64,000 nt of DNA. It comes from Oncomelania hupensis (Eukaryota; Mollusca; Gastropoda; Littorinimorpha; Pomatiopsidae). Every line of letters begins with the position of its first letter. Positions within the stretch are counted from its first letter, which is position 1. The DNA is taken from the NCBI GenBank assembly GCA_036898135.1, contig CM072525.1, positions 52,185,799-52,249,798 of the forward strand. The letters run 5' to 3'. The position numbers and the translations under genes are program-made. The notes under the pieces were generated by a model. That model did no database searches, was not told where the DNA came from, and saw only the letters and a program-made list of their open reading frames with translations. Below are positions 9,933 through 20,920 of this stretch, piece by piece.

Positions 9933-10063
9933 TTGATCCCATAAGAACTCGCGTCGCTGCTCACAACTGTCGGCTTTGGTGGGTCAAAGTAGACAAGCGT
10001 TGGTGCGTTTGTTAACAGTTTCTTCACCTGCTCTACGGCGTTTGCTTGCGCTGGGCCCCAAGT

Positions 10064-10668
10064 TCAGGCCCGTTCTTTCTCGAGAAGTTCAGTCACTGGC
10101 TGTAACACAGTCGAGAGATTTGGCAGGTAGCGCCCCAGGAAATTCACCATTCCCAAGAAGCGCCTCAGTTCATTCACATCGGTTGGATCCTGCATCTTCA
10201 GGATTGCGTCGACCTTTCTCGGGTCTGGCCGAACTCCATCACGACTGATGATGTAGCCCAGAAATTCTATCTCTGGCTTTGAGAACACACACTTTTCTTT
10301 GTTGAGTTTCAGTCCAGCTTCAGTCAGCTTGTGATGGTGGCGATGAGATGTTTCTGGTGATCGTTCTCATTGTCACTATACACCAGAATATCGTCGAAGT
10401 AGCACAGAACATGGTCTTGACCTTGGAGAAGAGTTTTCATTGTTCTCTGGAAGATTTCGGGTGCTGACGAGATCCCGAACGGCAAGCGGCGGTAATAGTA
10501 CCGGCCAAAAGGGGTTATGAAATTGGTCGGTTTTACTGACTTTTCATCCAGAGGTATCTGATAGAAGCCTGAAGTAGCGTCCAGCTTGCTGTAAACTGCA
10601 GAGCCCTTCAGCTTGTGGAGTGCGTCTTCAAGTGTGGGAAGTACGTATCGTTCTCTTCTTACTGCCAT
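10064..10668 (-). pseudogene. Gypsy RT (copy A, unit 1), frameshifted
   Basis: RT palm and fingers: [53 protein letters not shown], the catalytic [10 protein letters not shown], then [15 protein letters not shown] and [19 protein letters not shown] single missing base at about 10330 (GCTTGTGATGG here, GCTTGTCGATGG in units 2 and 3) splits the frame into 10324-10668 and 10064-10288. It ends at a TGA replacing the Trp codon still read in copy B (ERAW). Confidence 0.85.
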
Positions 10669-10704
10669 GTTAATTCTTTTGAAGTCAGTGCAGATTCTGA
10701 TGTC

Positions 10705-10742
10705 TGTCCGCTGGACCTAAAGCACTAATCTGGTATTGTATT
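10705..10742 (+). mobile_element. Tiny LINE 3'-end insertion in gypsy RT
   Basis: About 38 bp absent from gypsy copy B at the same place (copy B reads GATGTCTCCGTTCTTC). It reads GTCCGCTGGACCTAAAGCAC and ends in TTGTA-like units, matching the terminal 3' UTR and tail of the LINE at 1801-2290. It is an extremely 5'-truncated insertion. Copies are also present in units 2 and 3. Confidence 0.75.
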
Positions 10743-10985
10743 GTTCTTCTTCTGCACCGGCACCATTAGCGTGCACCATTCTGTAGGTTCACGGATTTCT
10801 TCGATGATGCCTACACGTTGCATACGTGTGAGTTCATTTTTATCTTTGTTCAATAGTGGTATAGGCACACGACGTGCGGAGCTCACACTAGAAGGCTGAC
10901 TGTTTTCTGCGAGACTAATTTGTACGGGATCACATTTCACAGGCGTTTCTGTGAGTTCGCCGAACACTGTCGGGTTGATATTCAT
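10725..10985 (-). pseudogene. Gypsy region between protease and RT (copy A, unit 1)
   Basis: Eighty-six codons leading into RT: SSARRVPIPLLNKDKNELTR and GIIEEIREPTEW, then VPVQKK, the usual entry to gypsy RT (the VPxxLxxxVxxELxxLxxxGIIxxxxEPTxW pattern). The last residues are encoded by the inserted LINE tail. One base is missing against copy B at the 5' edge, which breaks the link to protease. Here the substrate-binding block reads WCTLMV where units 2 and 3 have WCAPMV. Confidence 0.8.
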
Positions 10986-11770
10986 GAATCGAGTCGCTTG
11001 ACCAGATTCATGCGCGAAGACGCTTCTCTACTCAGAAGATTATCTGTCTTCCCGCTGATGACATACATTTCGATTGGAAAGTCTGTTCCATGATGTCGAA
11101 CGCTGACTCTGAATGTCCCTAAACAGTTCATCACACCTCCTGGACTACGCAATACCGCATGCGAAATGCTAAGTTTTGGTTTAGGATGAAGAGAGTTGTA
11201 CGTTTCTGCTGACATGACGCTAACATCTGCTCCTGTATCAATTTTGTACAGAATGTTCTTGTCACAGATGTTCAGTTCAATAGTCCACGGTGGTTCGGAT
11301 CGGTTCGCTGAGCCGACGAAGATCACTGCTGTGGTCGTTGTGTCAATTTCTGATGTGGATGTTGATGTTGCGCCATGTGTTGTCGATAGTGTTACACTTT
11401 CTTGCCTATCAACTTGCAGAATGTCAAAGCACTCTGCTGATTCGCTGTGTTCATGCACGAAGTTGACTCGTTTCTTAGATCTGCAGACACTAGCGAAGTG
11501 TGAGAGCTTATGGCACTTTGCACATTTTTTTCCGAAGGCAGGACACTGTCTCTTTTTGTGTACAGTTCCACACCTACCACAACTAAACTGATTGCTAGTA
11601 CTCTGATGCTGATGCTGGGAATGTTTACCCAACAGTTTTTCTCTGTCTCCTTTGTGATGAGCAACAGTGTTAGTGTTACGTGATGACGCGTAGCGGTGTT
11701 GAACGCGGCTGACATCTTCTTGCTGTTGTTGTGTCACTTGTGATTTCACAAGTTCATAATGACGTGACAT
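10982..11770 (-). pseudogene. Gypsy gag zinc knuckle and aspartic protease (copy A, unit 1)
   Basis: The frame of 262 codons holds the end of gag, a Cys-rich nucleocapsid (CGRCGTVHKKRQCPAFG then CAKCHKLSHFASVC, a CCHC knuckle) and a retropepsin with DTGADVSVMS as the catalytic loop and LLSREAS near the end. It starts directly after a TAA (11771-11773) that is a sense Glu codon in copy B, and ends by frameshift at LDS. Confidence 0.85.
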
Positions 11771-12274
11771 TTAAATGGCACTCTTTAGTGTCAATTCTTT
11801 TTCCAACTGTAGCCGTGTTGACAGTTCTTTGTCGCGTAGGCCTAACACCAATCTATCTCTGATGCACTCATCTCTATCTTTGAAATCTGCATACTCTGAT
11901 AGTTGATACAGTACACGGACAAATTGTTCCAGTGTTTCTCCTGTTTCTTGACAGCGAGAATGAAATTTTGCTCTTTCATGCACAACGTTTCTTCTTGGAA
12001 CGAAGTATTGATCAAATTGCGCCATGACGTCATCATATTTTTCTCTGGGGTCTGGTTGCCCTTCTTCCCTCTCTGGAAAAGTGAAAGTGGAGAAAATTCG
12101 TTCTGCTTCTCTCCCCATGGCATAAATCAGGCTGCTCACCTGGATAACTTCAGTTTCTGTGTTGAGTTTCGTGCACAGACGAAAACGCTCAAAACGTTTC
12201 CACACAGGCCACTCTTCCGGTCTGTTGAAATCTAACGGTTCTGGCGGGTTGAATTTCGGCATGCTTACTGTCAC
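11771..12274 (-). pseudogene. Gypsy gag capsid region (copy A, unit 1)
   Basis: The N-terminal gag of 167 codons, MTVSMPKFNPPEPLDF then W..FERFRLCT, with the capsid-like block ERAKFHSRCQETGETLEQFV and RDRLVLGLRD, the usual gypsy gag pattern. It ends at a TAA where copy B of units 2 and 3 reads through (SAIEMSRHYEL). The start lies about 70 bp after the primer-binding site, so it is the natural start. Confidence 0.85.
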
Positions 12275-12345
12275 TGGGTATCAGCTTTTCACTGAGAATA
12301 TCTGTTTTGCACTGCATAAAAACGATGTTTCACTGAAACAGTTTT

Positions 12346-12358
12346 ACTTCTGACACCA
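12346..12358 (-). promoter_or_regulatory. Gypsy primer-binding site (tRNA-Leu type)
   Basis: On the minus strand TGGTGTCAGAAGT follows directly after the LTR end (...AAAGCA). It is complementary to a tRNA 3' end ACTTCTGACACCA, which I recall as typical of animal tRNA-Leu. The position between LTR and gag supports it. Identical sites are at 30577-30589, 43677-43689 and 49705-49717. Confidence 0.7.
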
Positions 12359-12432
12359 TGCTTTGATGTGTTTATCAGGTTGGCTATGTTTGGGTGCACG
12401 CGTTTTAGTGCAGCATTCACACAAGCATGTCA
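12359..12432 (-). mobile_element. 5' LTR remnant of gypsy copy A
   Basis: About 75 bp on the far side of the primer-binding site, ending (sense) in CA as LTRs do. It is cut off by the NL-A element on the right; the exact border is not resolved. It does not match the LTR at 62272-62497, so the two gypsy families differ. Confidence 0.5.
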
Positions 12433-14783
12433 TTCATACGCCTTGATGCAGTGGAAGCTTCTTTAATCTCTAACCCAAAATATTCATTACAAACAGTGTC
12501 ATTCCAATGAATTCCGCAATGTGATGGTACCCAACAGAAATCAATATTTATTCCTCTAGAAATCATACAATTTATCATATGTTTAATTTCATAGATAAAC
12601 TCCCTTCTATCTTTACAGGTCCACTGTTTTAATGCATACAGAACCGCTTTTGAATCAACACATACTAATATACCAAATAATTCTAAAGGTGACGTCATCC
12701 GCATACTGAACTACATTTGCTGATTTAGAAATAAATGTGGGAAGATCATGACTGAGGATTGAAAACAATAAAGGGGCAAGAATAGACCCCTGAGGTATTC
12801 CCATATCGATGTTATAAAAAGATGAATAAGCATTCCCCATGTACTCTTGTGCATTATAGATCTGCCACTTAAATAATTGTGTATGTAATGATACATATGT
12901 CCACTTATTCCAATATGTTTTAATTTATAAAGCAGTCTAGCATGCCAAACACTGTCATATGCCTTTTTGATATCAAAGAAAGCAGCAAGAATACTTTTTC
13001 TATGAGCAAACTGTTTCTTAACATGACTGGTTAATATGACAAGATGGTCAGTTGTACACCGACCCTTTCTAAACCCTGCTTGATTTGTAGGGATTATTTA
13101 ATTTTTTTCACAAAATTGAGTTAACCTGTTTAAAATTATTTTTTCTAATAATTTTCCAACTTGAGACCTCAATGCAATTGGTCTATAATTATTTACTGAT
13201 GCACGAGACTTACCTTGCTTATGTACTGGAATAACTACATACTTCTTCCAGATAGTAGGGAGAATGCCACTTTGCCAACATCTTTGGCATAATGAATGTA
13301 GCAATTTTTTCCATGTAGCTGGCAAGTGATTCCAGTAATTGATAAGAGATACCATCTAGACCAACAGCAGTTTTGTTTGATGAAAAAGATTGTAAAGTTT
13401 CTAAAAACTCTTCATAATTAATAGAAGCATTTAAATAATGCAAATTATCTGGTATAGGATCTTCATATTCTGCTTTAATTTCTTCTTCTTTTCTAAACAT
13501 TTGTGTATGTAAATCAAGACTATTGGACAATGAATTTACTGAGAAATGTTTTGCAAATGCTTCTGCTTTATCCTCAGATGAGGGGAAAATTTTGTCTTGC
13601 AATTTAACAGGATAAGACTGTAGATTAAATCCATTTTTCATCTCTTTAACTTTTCTCCAAACCTTATACATATCTTTTGACTCGGTTATTTCTGACATGC
13701 AGAATTCTAACCAATAATGTTTCTTAGCACTGGCAATAATTCTGTTGCAATGTATTTTAGCATGTTTCATGATTGTAAAATTGTCAAATGTTTTATTCCT
13801 AATCCAATTTTTATATGTGACCTTTTTATTGTTAACAGCTTTTTCACATTCATTGTTCCACCACACATTTCCCGAATGAGATATTCGCTTCTTTTGTTTG
13901 CATCTTGGAATACTTTTTTCTGCTGCTATCAATACAGAAACTCTAAATTTTGAGTAAAAATTTTCTACATCCTCATCATGAACGTTATTAATATCATTAT
14001 TTTCTAGGCATGTTTTAAAGAAGCTCCAATTTGCATATTTATATTTGAATTTAGGTATCTTATCCTCTTTTTGTCTTAGTTCTGTTTCTTGTTCATTCAA
14101 AGTTAAAATAATTGGAAGATGATCACTCCCTAAACAATCGTCAAGAGGGCACCAAACAGAATTTAAGGCAATATCTGGAGTGGCAAGGGAAAGATCAATA
14201 GATGTAGACCTGTGGTAAGGAACATCAGGAATTCTAGTAAATTGACCGTCATTTAATAAACACAATTTAGAATCTAATAAATTATGAACAAAACGATTAC
14301 TTGTTGTAATTTGACATCCCGGTTCCCACCAAACCAAGGAGAATGAGCATTGAAATCCCCCAAAATAATCCACTTCTCATCTGACTTACCTATAGTTTTT
14401 ACCCAGTCAGAGTTGTCTTCCTTTGGACCATCTGGCATATAAACGGACATTATATTAAAAATGGTGTGCTTATTTATTTTAATCATTGCACCACTTCCAA
14501 ATGTATTTTTTACTGTTTTTGGTATGGTGATGGAATTGAACAATATTCTAAATCACATCTTATGTACAGGGCTGTTTGAACCTTTTGTGTGTCGTTACTA
14601 GTTTGGAATAAGGGAGGAAAGTAATAATTTTTTTAGTTTTGGTAATTTGTTATTATTGAGATTTAGTGACTGTAACGCTAATACAGCATAATTTTCCTGT
14701 GATATATGTTGTTGAAAAGACAGTAAATTTGTGCCTAGTGATCGACTATTCCACTGAAATAATTTTACATTTTGTTCATTCAT
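12417..14783 (-). pseudogene. NL-A pol: endonuclease, RT, RNase H (unit 1, broken)
   Basis: Read from 14783: endonuclease ([46 protein letters not shown]), the EN-RT linker (VWWNNECEKAV), RT (GISYQLL, SVNNYRPIALRSQVGKLLEK, GIPQGSILAPLLFSI, catalytic QYADDVTF) and the end of RNase H (CVDSKAVLYAL, FCWVPSHCGIHWND). About 1 kb between YADDVTF and RNase H is missing relative to NL-B (joint at about 12690-12707). Unit 1 also has an extra base at about 13331 and a 5-bp insertion at about 14330, so its frames are more broken than those of units 2 and 3. YADD plus RNase H fits the I/Nimb group. Confidence 0.8.
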
Positions 14784-15145
14784 TTTACAGTTTAAATTGT
14801 ATATATATATAGATATACCCCCTTGCTTTTGGGTACCCCCACTATAATTACATGTAAAATTATCACTTGTAGACGGACCGCTAACCCTAACCCGGTAACC
14901 CGTTTCGAGCGCACTGCCTTACCCTAATCGTCGAGGCACTGCCTTACGCTAATCGTCGAGGCACTGCGCTTACCCTAAGATCGTTTTCTGGGAGCCGCCT
15001 TGGATCCGGGGACCCAGCTGGGTCCCCAGATCCAAAGTCGGGTACCCAAATGACCGGTTGGTGACTTTTAAGGTGCCCAGAAACCATAGTTTATAAGGAT
15101 ATATATATATATAACTGTAGTTAGTATTCTGGTAACCCAATGTCC
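14784..15145 (-). other. NL-A spacer between ORF1 and pol: (TA)n, 25-bp repeats, hairpin
   Basis: No coding sequence. It holds a short (TA)n (14801-14810), CTAACCCTAACCC (14881-14893), a 25-bp repeat GCACTGCCTTACCCTAATCG... in nearly three copies (14911-14980), a near-perfect hairpin at about 15000-15035 centred on GGGGACCCAGCTGGGTCCCC, and a second (TA)n at about 15100-15113. In unit 3 everything between the two TA tracts is gone. Confidence 0.75.
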
Positions 15146-15861
15146 CTAATACCACTTGACGGGGAAAACTGGGTGGGATGCTGGATGCCACCTGCCTCTA
15201 ACATCATAGTAGCCGAGGCAGTCACTTGTCTGGTAACGCCGGGCAATTCTCTTGGGGCTAGGTTTTCTCCACTGCATGCTATGGATAAAACGTCCAATGT
15301 TACCAGCCAAAATGCTTGACCCTTTTCTGTTTGGATGAAGGTGGTCCCTCATGGTATAACCAGGCATGTTGTCATGAGACACAAAGGTGATGTTGGGGGT
15401 CATCCATAAGTGAAGAGAAAGTTAGTGCGTTAAAAACATCTCTCTTCGCACGCAGTGCCTTATCTTTCACTGCCACTATTTTGCTGATAACGATCTGCAC
15501 TCCAGGATTTCGAGAAGCCATGGTCTTGATCACTTCGACAAAATCTCTGCTTACAGATTTTGGGTCCTTGTTCTTAATGTCGTTTACTCCAATATGCACA
15601 ACAACTGCTTTCACATTTTTTTCTCTGCGCTGTTTGTTCATCAACCTGTTCAAAAAAACAAAGGATGTCACCAACGGTTGATGCTTGGCATTTCACAGCT
15701 TCAAAACAATATGACTGACCCAGTCTAGAAGCTTGAACTCCATTTAGAACTGAATCATGCAGAATAACAACAGTGTCCTCAAACTCTTGTTTACTTCCGC
15801 CTTTGTTTCTTCCACATTCCTGTTTTGTCTGTATTGACGTAATTTTTCCGTTTGACGTCAT
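15146..15861 (-). pseudogene. NL-A ORF1: SGNH-hydrolase-like protein (unit 1, frameshifted)
   Basis: Three overlapping frames (15574-15861, 15372-15674, 15146-15403) together make an SGNH/GDSL-type domain. Block I is VVILHDSVLNG with the Ser nucleophile, block III is VVHIGVNDI with the oxyanion Gly/Asn, and block V is DHLHPNRKG with the Asp/His pair. Esterase-like ORF1 proteins are known from CR1-type LINEs; their role in retrotransposition is unsettled. In unit 1 it is broken near 15620 and in a G-run at about 15395-15400; the second break occurs in all three units. NL-B carries a related ORF1, which supports the assignment. Confidence 0.75.
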
Positions 15862-16325
15862 GTATGTTCTTTCTATGTTGTGTGTTACTCATTTATTGTC
15901 TATTATCCACCTAAGTGATTTAGACATTGGAAATAAATTAATAACAAAACGAGCATATTACTGAACACATGTAAATAATTAACTATATCAAAAAATCAAC
16001 TCATTAACAAGAACAGCTAAGAAATTAAATAACTATCTTTCTCTCTCTCTCTCTCTCTCCCTCTCTCTCTCTCTTTCTCTCCCTCTCTCTCTCCTCCATA
16101 CCTCTGATTTAGTTTACACATACTATAGTCACTGGAAAAAAAAAACAAAAAAAAACCATTCTACATAAATCTTCCAACAGATAAATAAATAAAACATTTT
16201 GCCAACTTTAAACAAACTGAAAAATTTAAATCACTTAGAATCTTAATGTTTGTCATTTCCACTGGTAGCAAAAAAAGTCAAAATCAGTGCATTTAAACAG
16301 TATATGAACCAGTGAAAAGGCACAA
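15862..16325. other. Non-coding junction of NL-A 5' end and NL-B 3' end, with (CT)n
   Basis: An AT-rich stretch with a CT microsatellite (about 16039-16093), an A-rich AAAAAACAAAAAAAAA run and AAATAAATAAA units. It separates the NL-A 5' region from the NL-B 3' end, so the two families lie head to tail on the minus strand. I see no gene. Confidence 0.7.
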
Positions 16326-19300
16326 TTACATTGAGCAAAAAATATTTTTACAAAATTTAGTTCGTAATGAATTTAAAAGAATTCTATATGCTAATGTTAT
16401 AACAGGTCTAGAAAAACCAACATGCAAGGAATATTGGGGTGAATAATTGTATTTTAAAAAAAATACTTTTTCTATTCTATTGATTGCTTCTTTGGTAGAT
16501 AGAGATATGTGAACAGTAACTGAATTCAAATTCAGAGTTCCATTCTTTGCCTCTCGATCTGCCCAGTCATTAAATATAAAACCACAATGTGATGGTATCC
16601 AACAGAAATTAACTTCTGTTCCATTTATAATCAAACAATGAACAACATGTTTGATTTCAAAAATTATTTCTTGCCGTTGTAGTATTCAAAGCCTGTAAAA
16701 CAGACTGTGAATCCACGCAAATTACTATACTATAGAAAGCAGTATGCAAACTAGCAAGTTTATTTAAAGCCATTAAGATAGCTATTAATTCTGCTGTAAA
16801 AATTGAAAATCCTTTTCCTAAATGAAATGACTCACATATTTTCAAATCAGGAATGACAAAAGCAGACCCCGCGTTTTCTGATTCTAATACAGAACCATCA
16901 GTGAAAATTTTTAAACTATTATTATATTTTTCATTTAAATTTATGCGAGCATCTATGACTACCATATCCTTATCTGAATGTTTCGATACAGAACTATAAT
17001 CATAATCAAAATTCGCCTTTTTTAACTCCCAGGGTGGGATAGGAGGTGTTATTACACGTGTAGCAACTGTTTCATGAGTTATTTGACATTCCTCAAGAAG
17101 CTCTTGTGTAAAAGTTGCTATGGTAATAAGGCTTCTAATGTGTCTAGCTCTTTTAGGAAACTCAATATCAGATCTAATACAAAGTTCCTGGTTAGTAAAA
17201 TTATCTACAGCTTTTGATCTTATTATATATTTAGTGCACGCTAATTTCCTATATTGATCTAATGGTAATACACCTGCTGTTTTATAAGCATCTATTGTTC
17301 GAGTGTGTACAGGAACTCCAAGAGCAAATTTTATGGCTTTACTGTCTAAACTATATAATTTTTGAAGATGGCAACGTGATGCAGAAAAATAAACTTCTTG
17401 TCCAAAACATAATTTTGAACGAACCAAAGCACATGCTATGTGTCTTCACATCTTGCCCCCAAATCTGCTTGCTAATGATTTTAATTAAATTTAAACTTTT
17501 TACTGCTTTTTGTAATAAATATTCAATATGTTTTTTCCAATTCAACTTAGAAGTTAAATACACTCCTAAAAATTTTACTTCACTCACATATTGTAGTTCT
17601 TCACTGTCCAAAAATATCCTAGGCATAATTCTAGGACTTTGACCATTATTAAATAATATCATATTTGTTTTTTCTTTCCATAATTCCAAACCATTAATCT
17701 TCAGATATTTACTTATATTGTCTATTTCAATCTGATAAACTTTATTAATATGATTGATTTCAAACATTGACGTTTTCTTTCTAAGCGAAACATTACACCA
17801 CAAAGCAATATCATCAGCATACTGAGCTAATGTAAATTTGTTACTAACTACTTTTGGTAAATCATATATCAATATATTGAACAAAAGAGGTGACACAATA
17901 GATCCTTGCGGAATCCCCATATCTGTATTATGAGAGCTCGAATATGAATTTCCAACTTTGACTTTTATATTTCTTCCTTGAAGAAAATTTTGTATATAAT
18001 TATATATATTCCCAGAGAGTCCTATCTTTTTTTTATCTTATACAATAACCTAGAATGCCATACTCGATCATACGCTTTTTTAATATCAAAAATGGTCGCT
18101 AGTACACTTTTTTTCTTAGCAAATTGCTGTTTTATATTTGTAGTTAATTTAACTAAATGATCATTGACTGACCTGCCTTTCTTAAAACCAGCTTGATTAT
18201 TTGGTATAACGTTATTTTTTATCACAATAATATACTAACCTATCTAGTATTATTTTTTCCATGAGTTTAGAAACATGAGACGTTAAGGCAATTGGTCTAT
18301 AACTAGCTGGATCAGATCGAGGCATTCCTGATTTTACAATTGGTATCACAATAGACGATTTCCATACATCAGGCAAAATCCCAGTTTCCCAACATTTGTT
18401 AATTATATTATGCAAACAGTGCATCCACCTTAAGGGAAGATGAGATAACAAAGTGTATGATAATCCATCAATTCCTACCGCAGAGTTTTTCTTACCCAGG
18501 ACATCAATAGCATCTTTAACTTCAGAAAACAAAATTTCAGAATTAATAAATAAACTATCAGGCAAAGGGTTAGTAAATTCTTCTGTTTGTTCAGCTTTAT
18601 TTCTTTCATTTAATATATCTTGTGGCAACTCTTTAGAAGTACTAGTTTTTGAAAACAATTTAGCTAATTCCTCTGCCTTATCACTAGGAGATGCAAATTC
18701 CTTACCTACTATTTTAATAGGACAATTTGGGAGCTGGACACTTTTTTTCATTTCAGTTACTTTTTTCCATGTTTTCCTTGCATCTTGCGATGTTACAATT
18801 TCTTTCGTACTAAAGTTTAACCAAAATCGTTTCTTAGCAAGAGCAATAACTTTGTTACAATTAAGTTTTGTACATTTCATCTCTTTAAATGTAATATCAT
18901 TTTTATTTTTTAACCATTTTTTGTAGGCAATCTTTTTTTTTTAACTACTACTTCACAATTTTCAGTCCACCAAATGTTTCCCTTATGATTAGTCTTACAT
19001 GTAGTTCTTTTCTTTGGAATAGAATTACTTGCTGCTTCGTGAATTAAATTAGCAAAAGTTGCATACATTATTGATGTCGTCACATTTTATAAAGTTAGTT
19101 TCATATTTTAAAAGATTAGATTGAAATAAATCCCAGTTAGCACGTCCATAAATATATTTTGCTACTGTATCAGCTTCCAACTGTATGTCTACTGTTTCAT
19201 TAAATAATAATATTAAAGGGAAGTGATCACTACCAAGTGTATCAATTTCAATGTCCCAAGTACAATCAATAGCAATATTGGACGAAACTAATGTCAAATC

Positions 19301-19873
19301 AATTGCTGAAGGACGATGTGCAGAAGAGTCTGGGACACGAGTTATTCTTCCATCATTCATAATTATTAGAGAAGAATCCAAAATATTGTCAATTAATCGA
19401 TAATTCGAAACACCCGTATAATCATTATCCCATAATGAAGAATGAGCATTAAAGTCTCCAGTTATTATCCATTTCTCAGATCCATCAATGTTTCGAAGCC
19501 AGTCACTATTAAAATTATTTGGACCTTTTGGATAGTAAACAGACATCACATTTAAACAAATATTAGAATTCACTTTCAACTTTATAGCCGATGAAAACAC
19601 GGCAATCACAGTTTGTCCAACTGGCGAAGTAATAATGCTATAATCCAAATCATTTCTGACGTATAAAGCTGTGTTGATTTTACTGGACGACAGTTCTGAC
19701 ACAGGAGGATAATAATATCCATGAAGCTTTGGCAGCTTTCCTCTTACAACGTTCAAAGATTGTAAGCATAACACATGAGGACTATGATCTTTTAAAAAGC
19801 TAACAAGATATTGTATGTTCGTAGCAAGTGACCTACAATTCCATTGAAAAATATAAAGCTTTTCTTTATTCAT
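16326..19873 (-). pseudogene. NL-B pol: endonuclease, RT, RNase H (unit 1, frameshifted)
   Basis: From 19873: endonuclease (MNKEKLYIFQWNCRSLATNI; WIITGDFNAHSSLWD; RPSAIDLTLV; GSDHFPLIL), the linker, RT (SAVGIDGLSYTLL, DPASYRPIALTSHVSKLMEK, NQAGFKKGRSVNDHL, FDIKKAYDRVWHSRLLYK, GIPQGSIVSPLLFNIL, catalytic QYADDIALW), then RNase H (IFTDGSVLES, FTAELIAILMAL, ICVDSQSVLQAL, FCWIPSHCGFIFND). Breaks: near 19049, at T-runs near 18210 and 18030, an 8-bp loss near 17440 and another at about 16656. Unit 3 lacks two of these and is the best copy. I/Nimb-like by YADD and RNase H. Confidence 0.85.
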
Positions 19874-20266
19874 ATGAGCTCTCTCTCTCTCTCTCTCCCT
19901 CCCTCCCTCTCTCTCTCTCTCTCACTCTCTCTCAAAGTAAAAGGAAAAATATTAATATAATAAAGAGGTATTGTAAGAAATCTATATGAATTACACAACC
20001 AGAAAACTTATGAAAATCACAAGTTATGTTGAAGTAATTATTAAAACAATTCTACAGAGAAGACATGGTGATGAAATTGTGATAAATATAAAACAAGGTA
20101 TTTTGATATCATGTTATCAATTTAAAAACCAAAAATAAATAAATAAATCAATCAATAAAAATTAAAATTGAAATAAATACAGAAATAAATAAATAAATAA
20201 ATTATATGGAATATTAATTTTTTTTAAATTACATTAAAATAAACATATAGTGTCACAACTGAACAT
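19874..20266 (-). other. NL-B spacer between ORF1 and pol, with (CT)n
   Basis: About 390 bp without coding sequence between the SGNH ORF and the pol start. A CT/CCCT microsatellite (about 19878-19935) sits immediately before the pol ATG, followed by AT-rich DNA with AAATAAATAAAT runs. Size and position match the 362-bp spacer of NL-A. Confidence 0.75.
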
Positions 20267-20920
20267 TCATCGCCATGTTCCAGAGGCTATCCGCTGCCCT
20301 CGCCAGTCCCACCAGTCTTGCCTGAAAACATGACTACGAACGGGTCGTCGAGGGCTTTGCCAAAACAACGAATGAATGTGTCGTCCAAGGTTCCTAGCTA
20401 GAGCAGCGGATCCCCTCTGACTCGGATGGATGCCGTCTCGGTTTCTAAGCGAAGGATCTAGCAGCTGATCATGACTGATGAATGTAATAAATCGGTCTTT
20501 CATTTCTATCACTTCTTTGAACAAAACTGCATTGAACAGATCACGTTTTGCCAACAATTCTGGGTCCTTTACTGGGGCAATTCTGCTTACTACTACCCGA
20601 ACCTTGGGGCGCTGCTGTCGTAGAGCTCGGATGGCGCTGAGTATGGAAATGACAGCCTGCAAAGGATCCTGATGTTGTCTCAGGTTGTTGATGCCACAGT
20701 GGATGATGACGGAATCCACATTTTCCTCCATCTTCTGAACTTCATTTTCAACGTCTTCGCATGTCGGAGTCTTGATTTTGCGGACGTATACTTGGTGGGC
20801 TTTTCCTAGTCTTGCAGCATCAATCTCATTCATGATAGAGTCATGGAAAAGCACTACACCTGGAACTCTTCTTTGGTGATCACCATTTTTTAAATTGACG
20901 TCACCAGTAGATGATGTCAT
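20267..20920 (-). CDS. NL-B ORF1b: SGNH-hydrolase-like protein (unit 1)
   Basis: An intact 217-codon frame. Block I is VVLFHDSIMNEI, block III is VIIHCGINNL, and the C-terminal catalytic block is NRDGIHPSQRGSAALA with the Asp-x-x-His pair (DGIH). The fold assignment rests on these ordered motifs, known in SGNH/GDSL esterases and in the ORF1 of CR1-type LINEs. The C-terminus (FRQDWWDWRGQ) is basic and aromatic. It starts at ATG 20918-20920, overlapping the end of the coiled-coil ORF1a by 20 nt. It would act with element RNA, but no RNA-binding motif is seen. Confidence 0.75.
   Translation of the reverse strand: MTSSTGDVNLKNGDHQRRVPGVVLFHDSIMNEIDAARLGKAHQVYVRKIKTPTCEDVENEVQKMEENVDSVIIHCGINNLRQHQDPLQAVISILSAIRALRQQRPKVRVVVSRIAPVKDPELLAKRDLFNAVLFKEVIEMKDRFITFISHDQLLDPSLRNRDGIHPSQRGSAALARNLGRHIHSLFWQSPRRPVRSHVFRQDWWDWRGQRIASGTWR

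Larger units (their letters stand above)
9933..12432 (-). mobile_element. Ty3/gypsy element copy A, unit 1 (truncated)
   Basis: Minus-strand order from the right: a 5' LTR remnant, a primer-binding site, gag, a zinc knuckle, protease, RT, and the first residues of RNase H, where it is cut at 9933. Integrase and 3' LTR are absent. Gag with a CCHC knuckle, DTGADVSV protease and [11 protein letters not shown] identify Ty3/gypsy. Mutations shared by all A copies (stop in gag, frameshift after protease, stop at the end of RT, LINE tail in pol) show that it died before the large units were copied. Confidence 0.9.

Noticed and set aside
11196..11591. 131-codon plus-strand frame (also at 29427 and 48555)
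   Set aside because: It is antisense to the gypsy knuckle/protease frame, whose motifs are unmistakable; its recurrence reflects only the duplication.
14911..14980. CRISPR-like short repeats
   Set aside because: Only about three adjacent 25-bp copies without spacers, in a eukaryotic transposon spacer; no cas genes.
18453..18926. 157-codon plus-strand frame antisense to NL-B pol
   Set aside because: The opposite strand encodes clear RT fingers; the plus frame is a shadow.
20267..20920. A host lipase/esterase gene
   Set aside because: The same SGNH module precedes a retrotransposon pol in two diverged families, no signal peptide is visible, and it abuts a coiled-coil ORF in LINE-like order.
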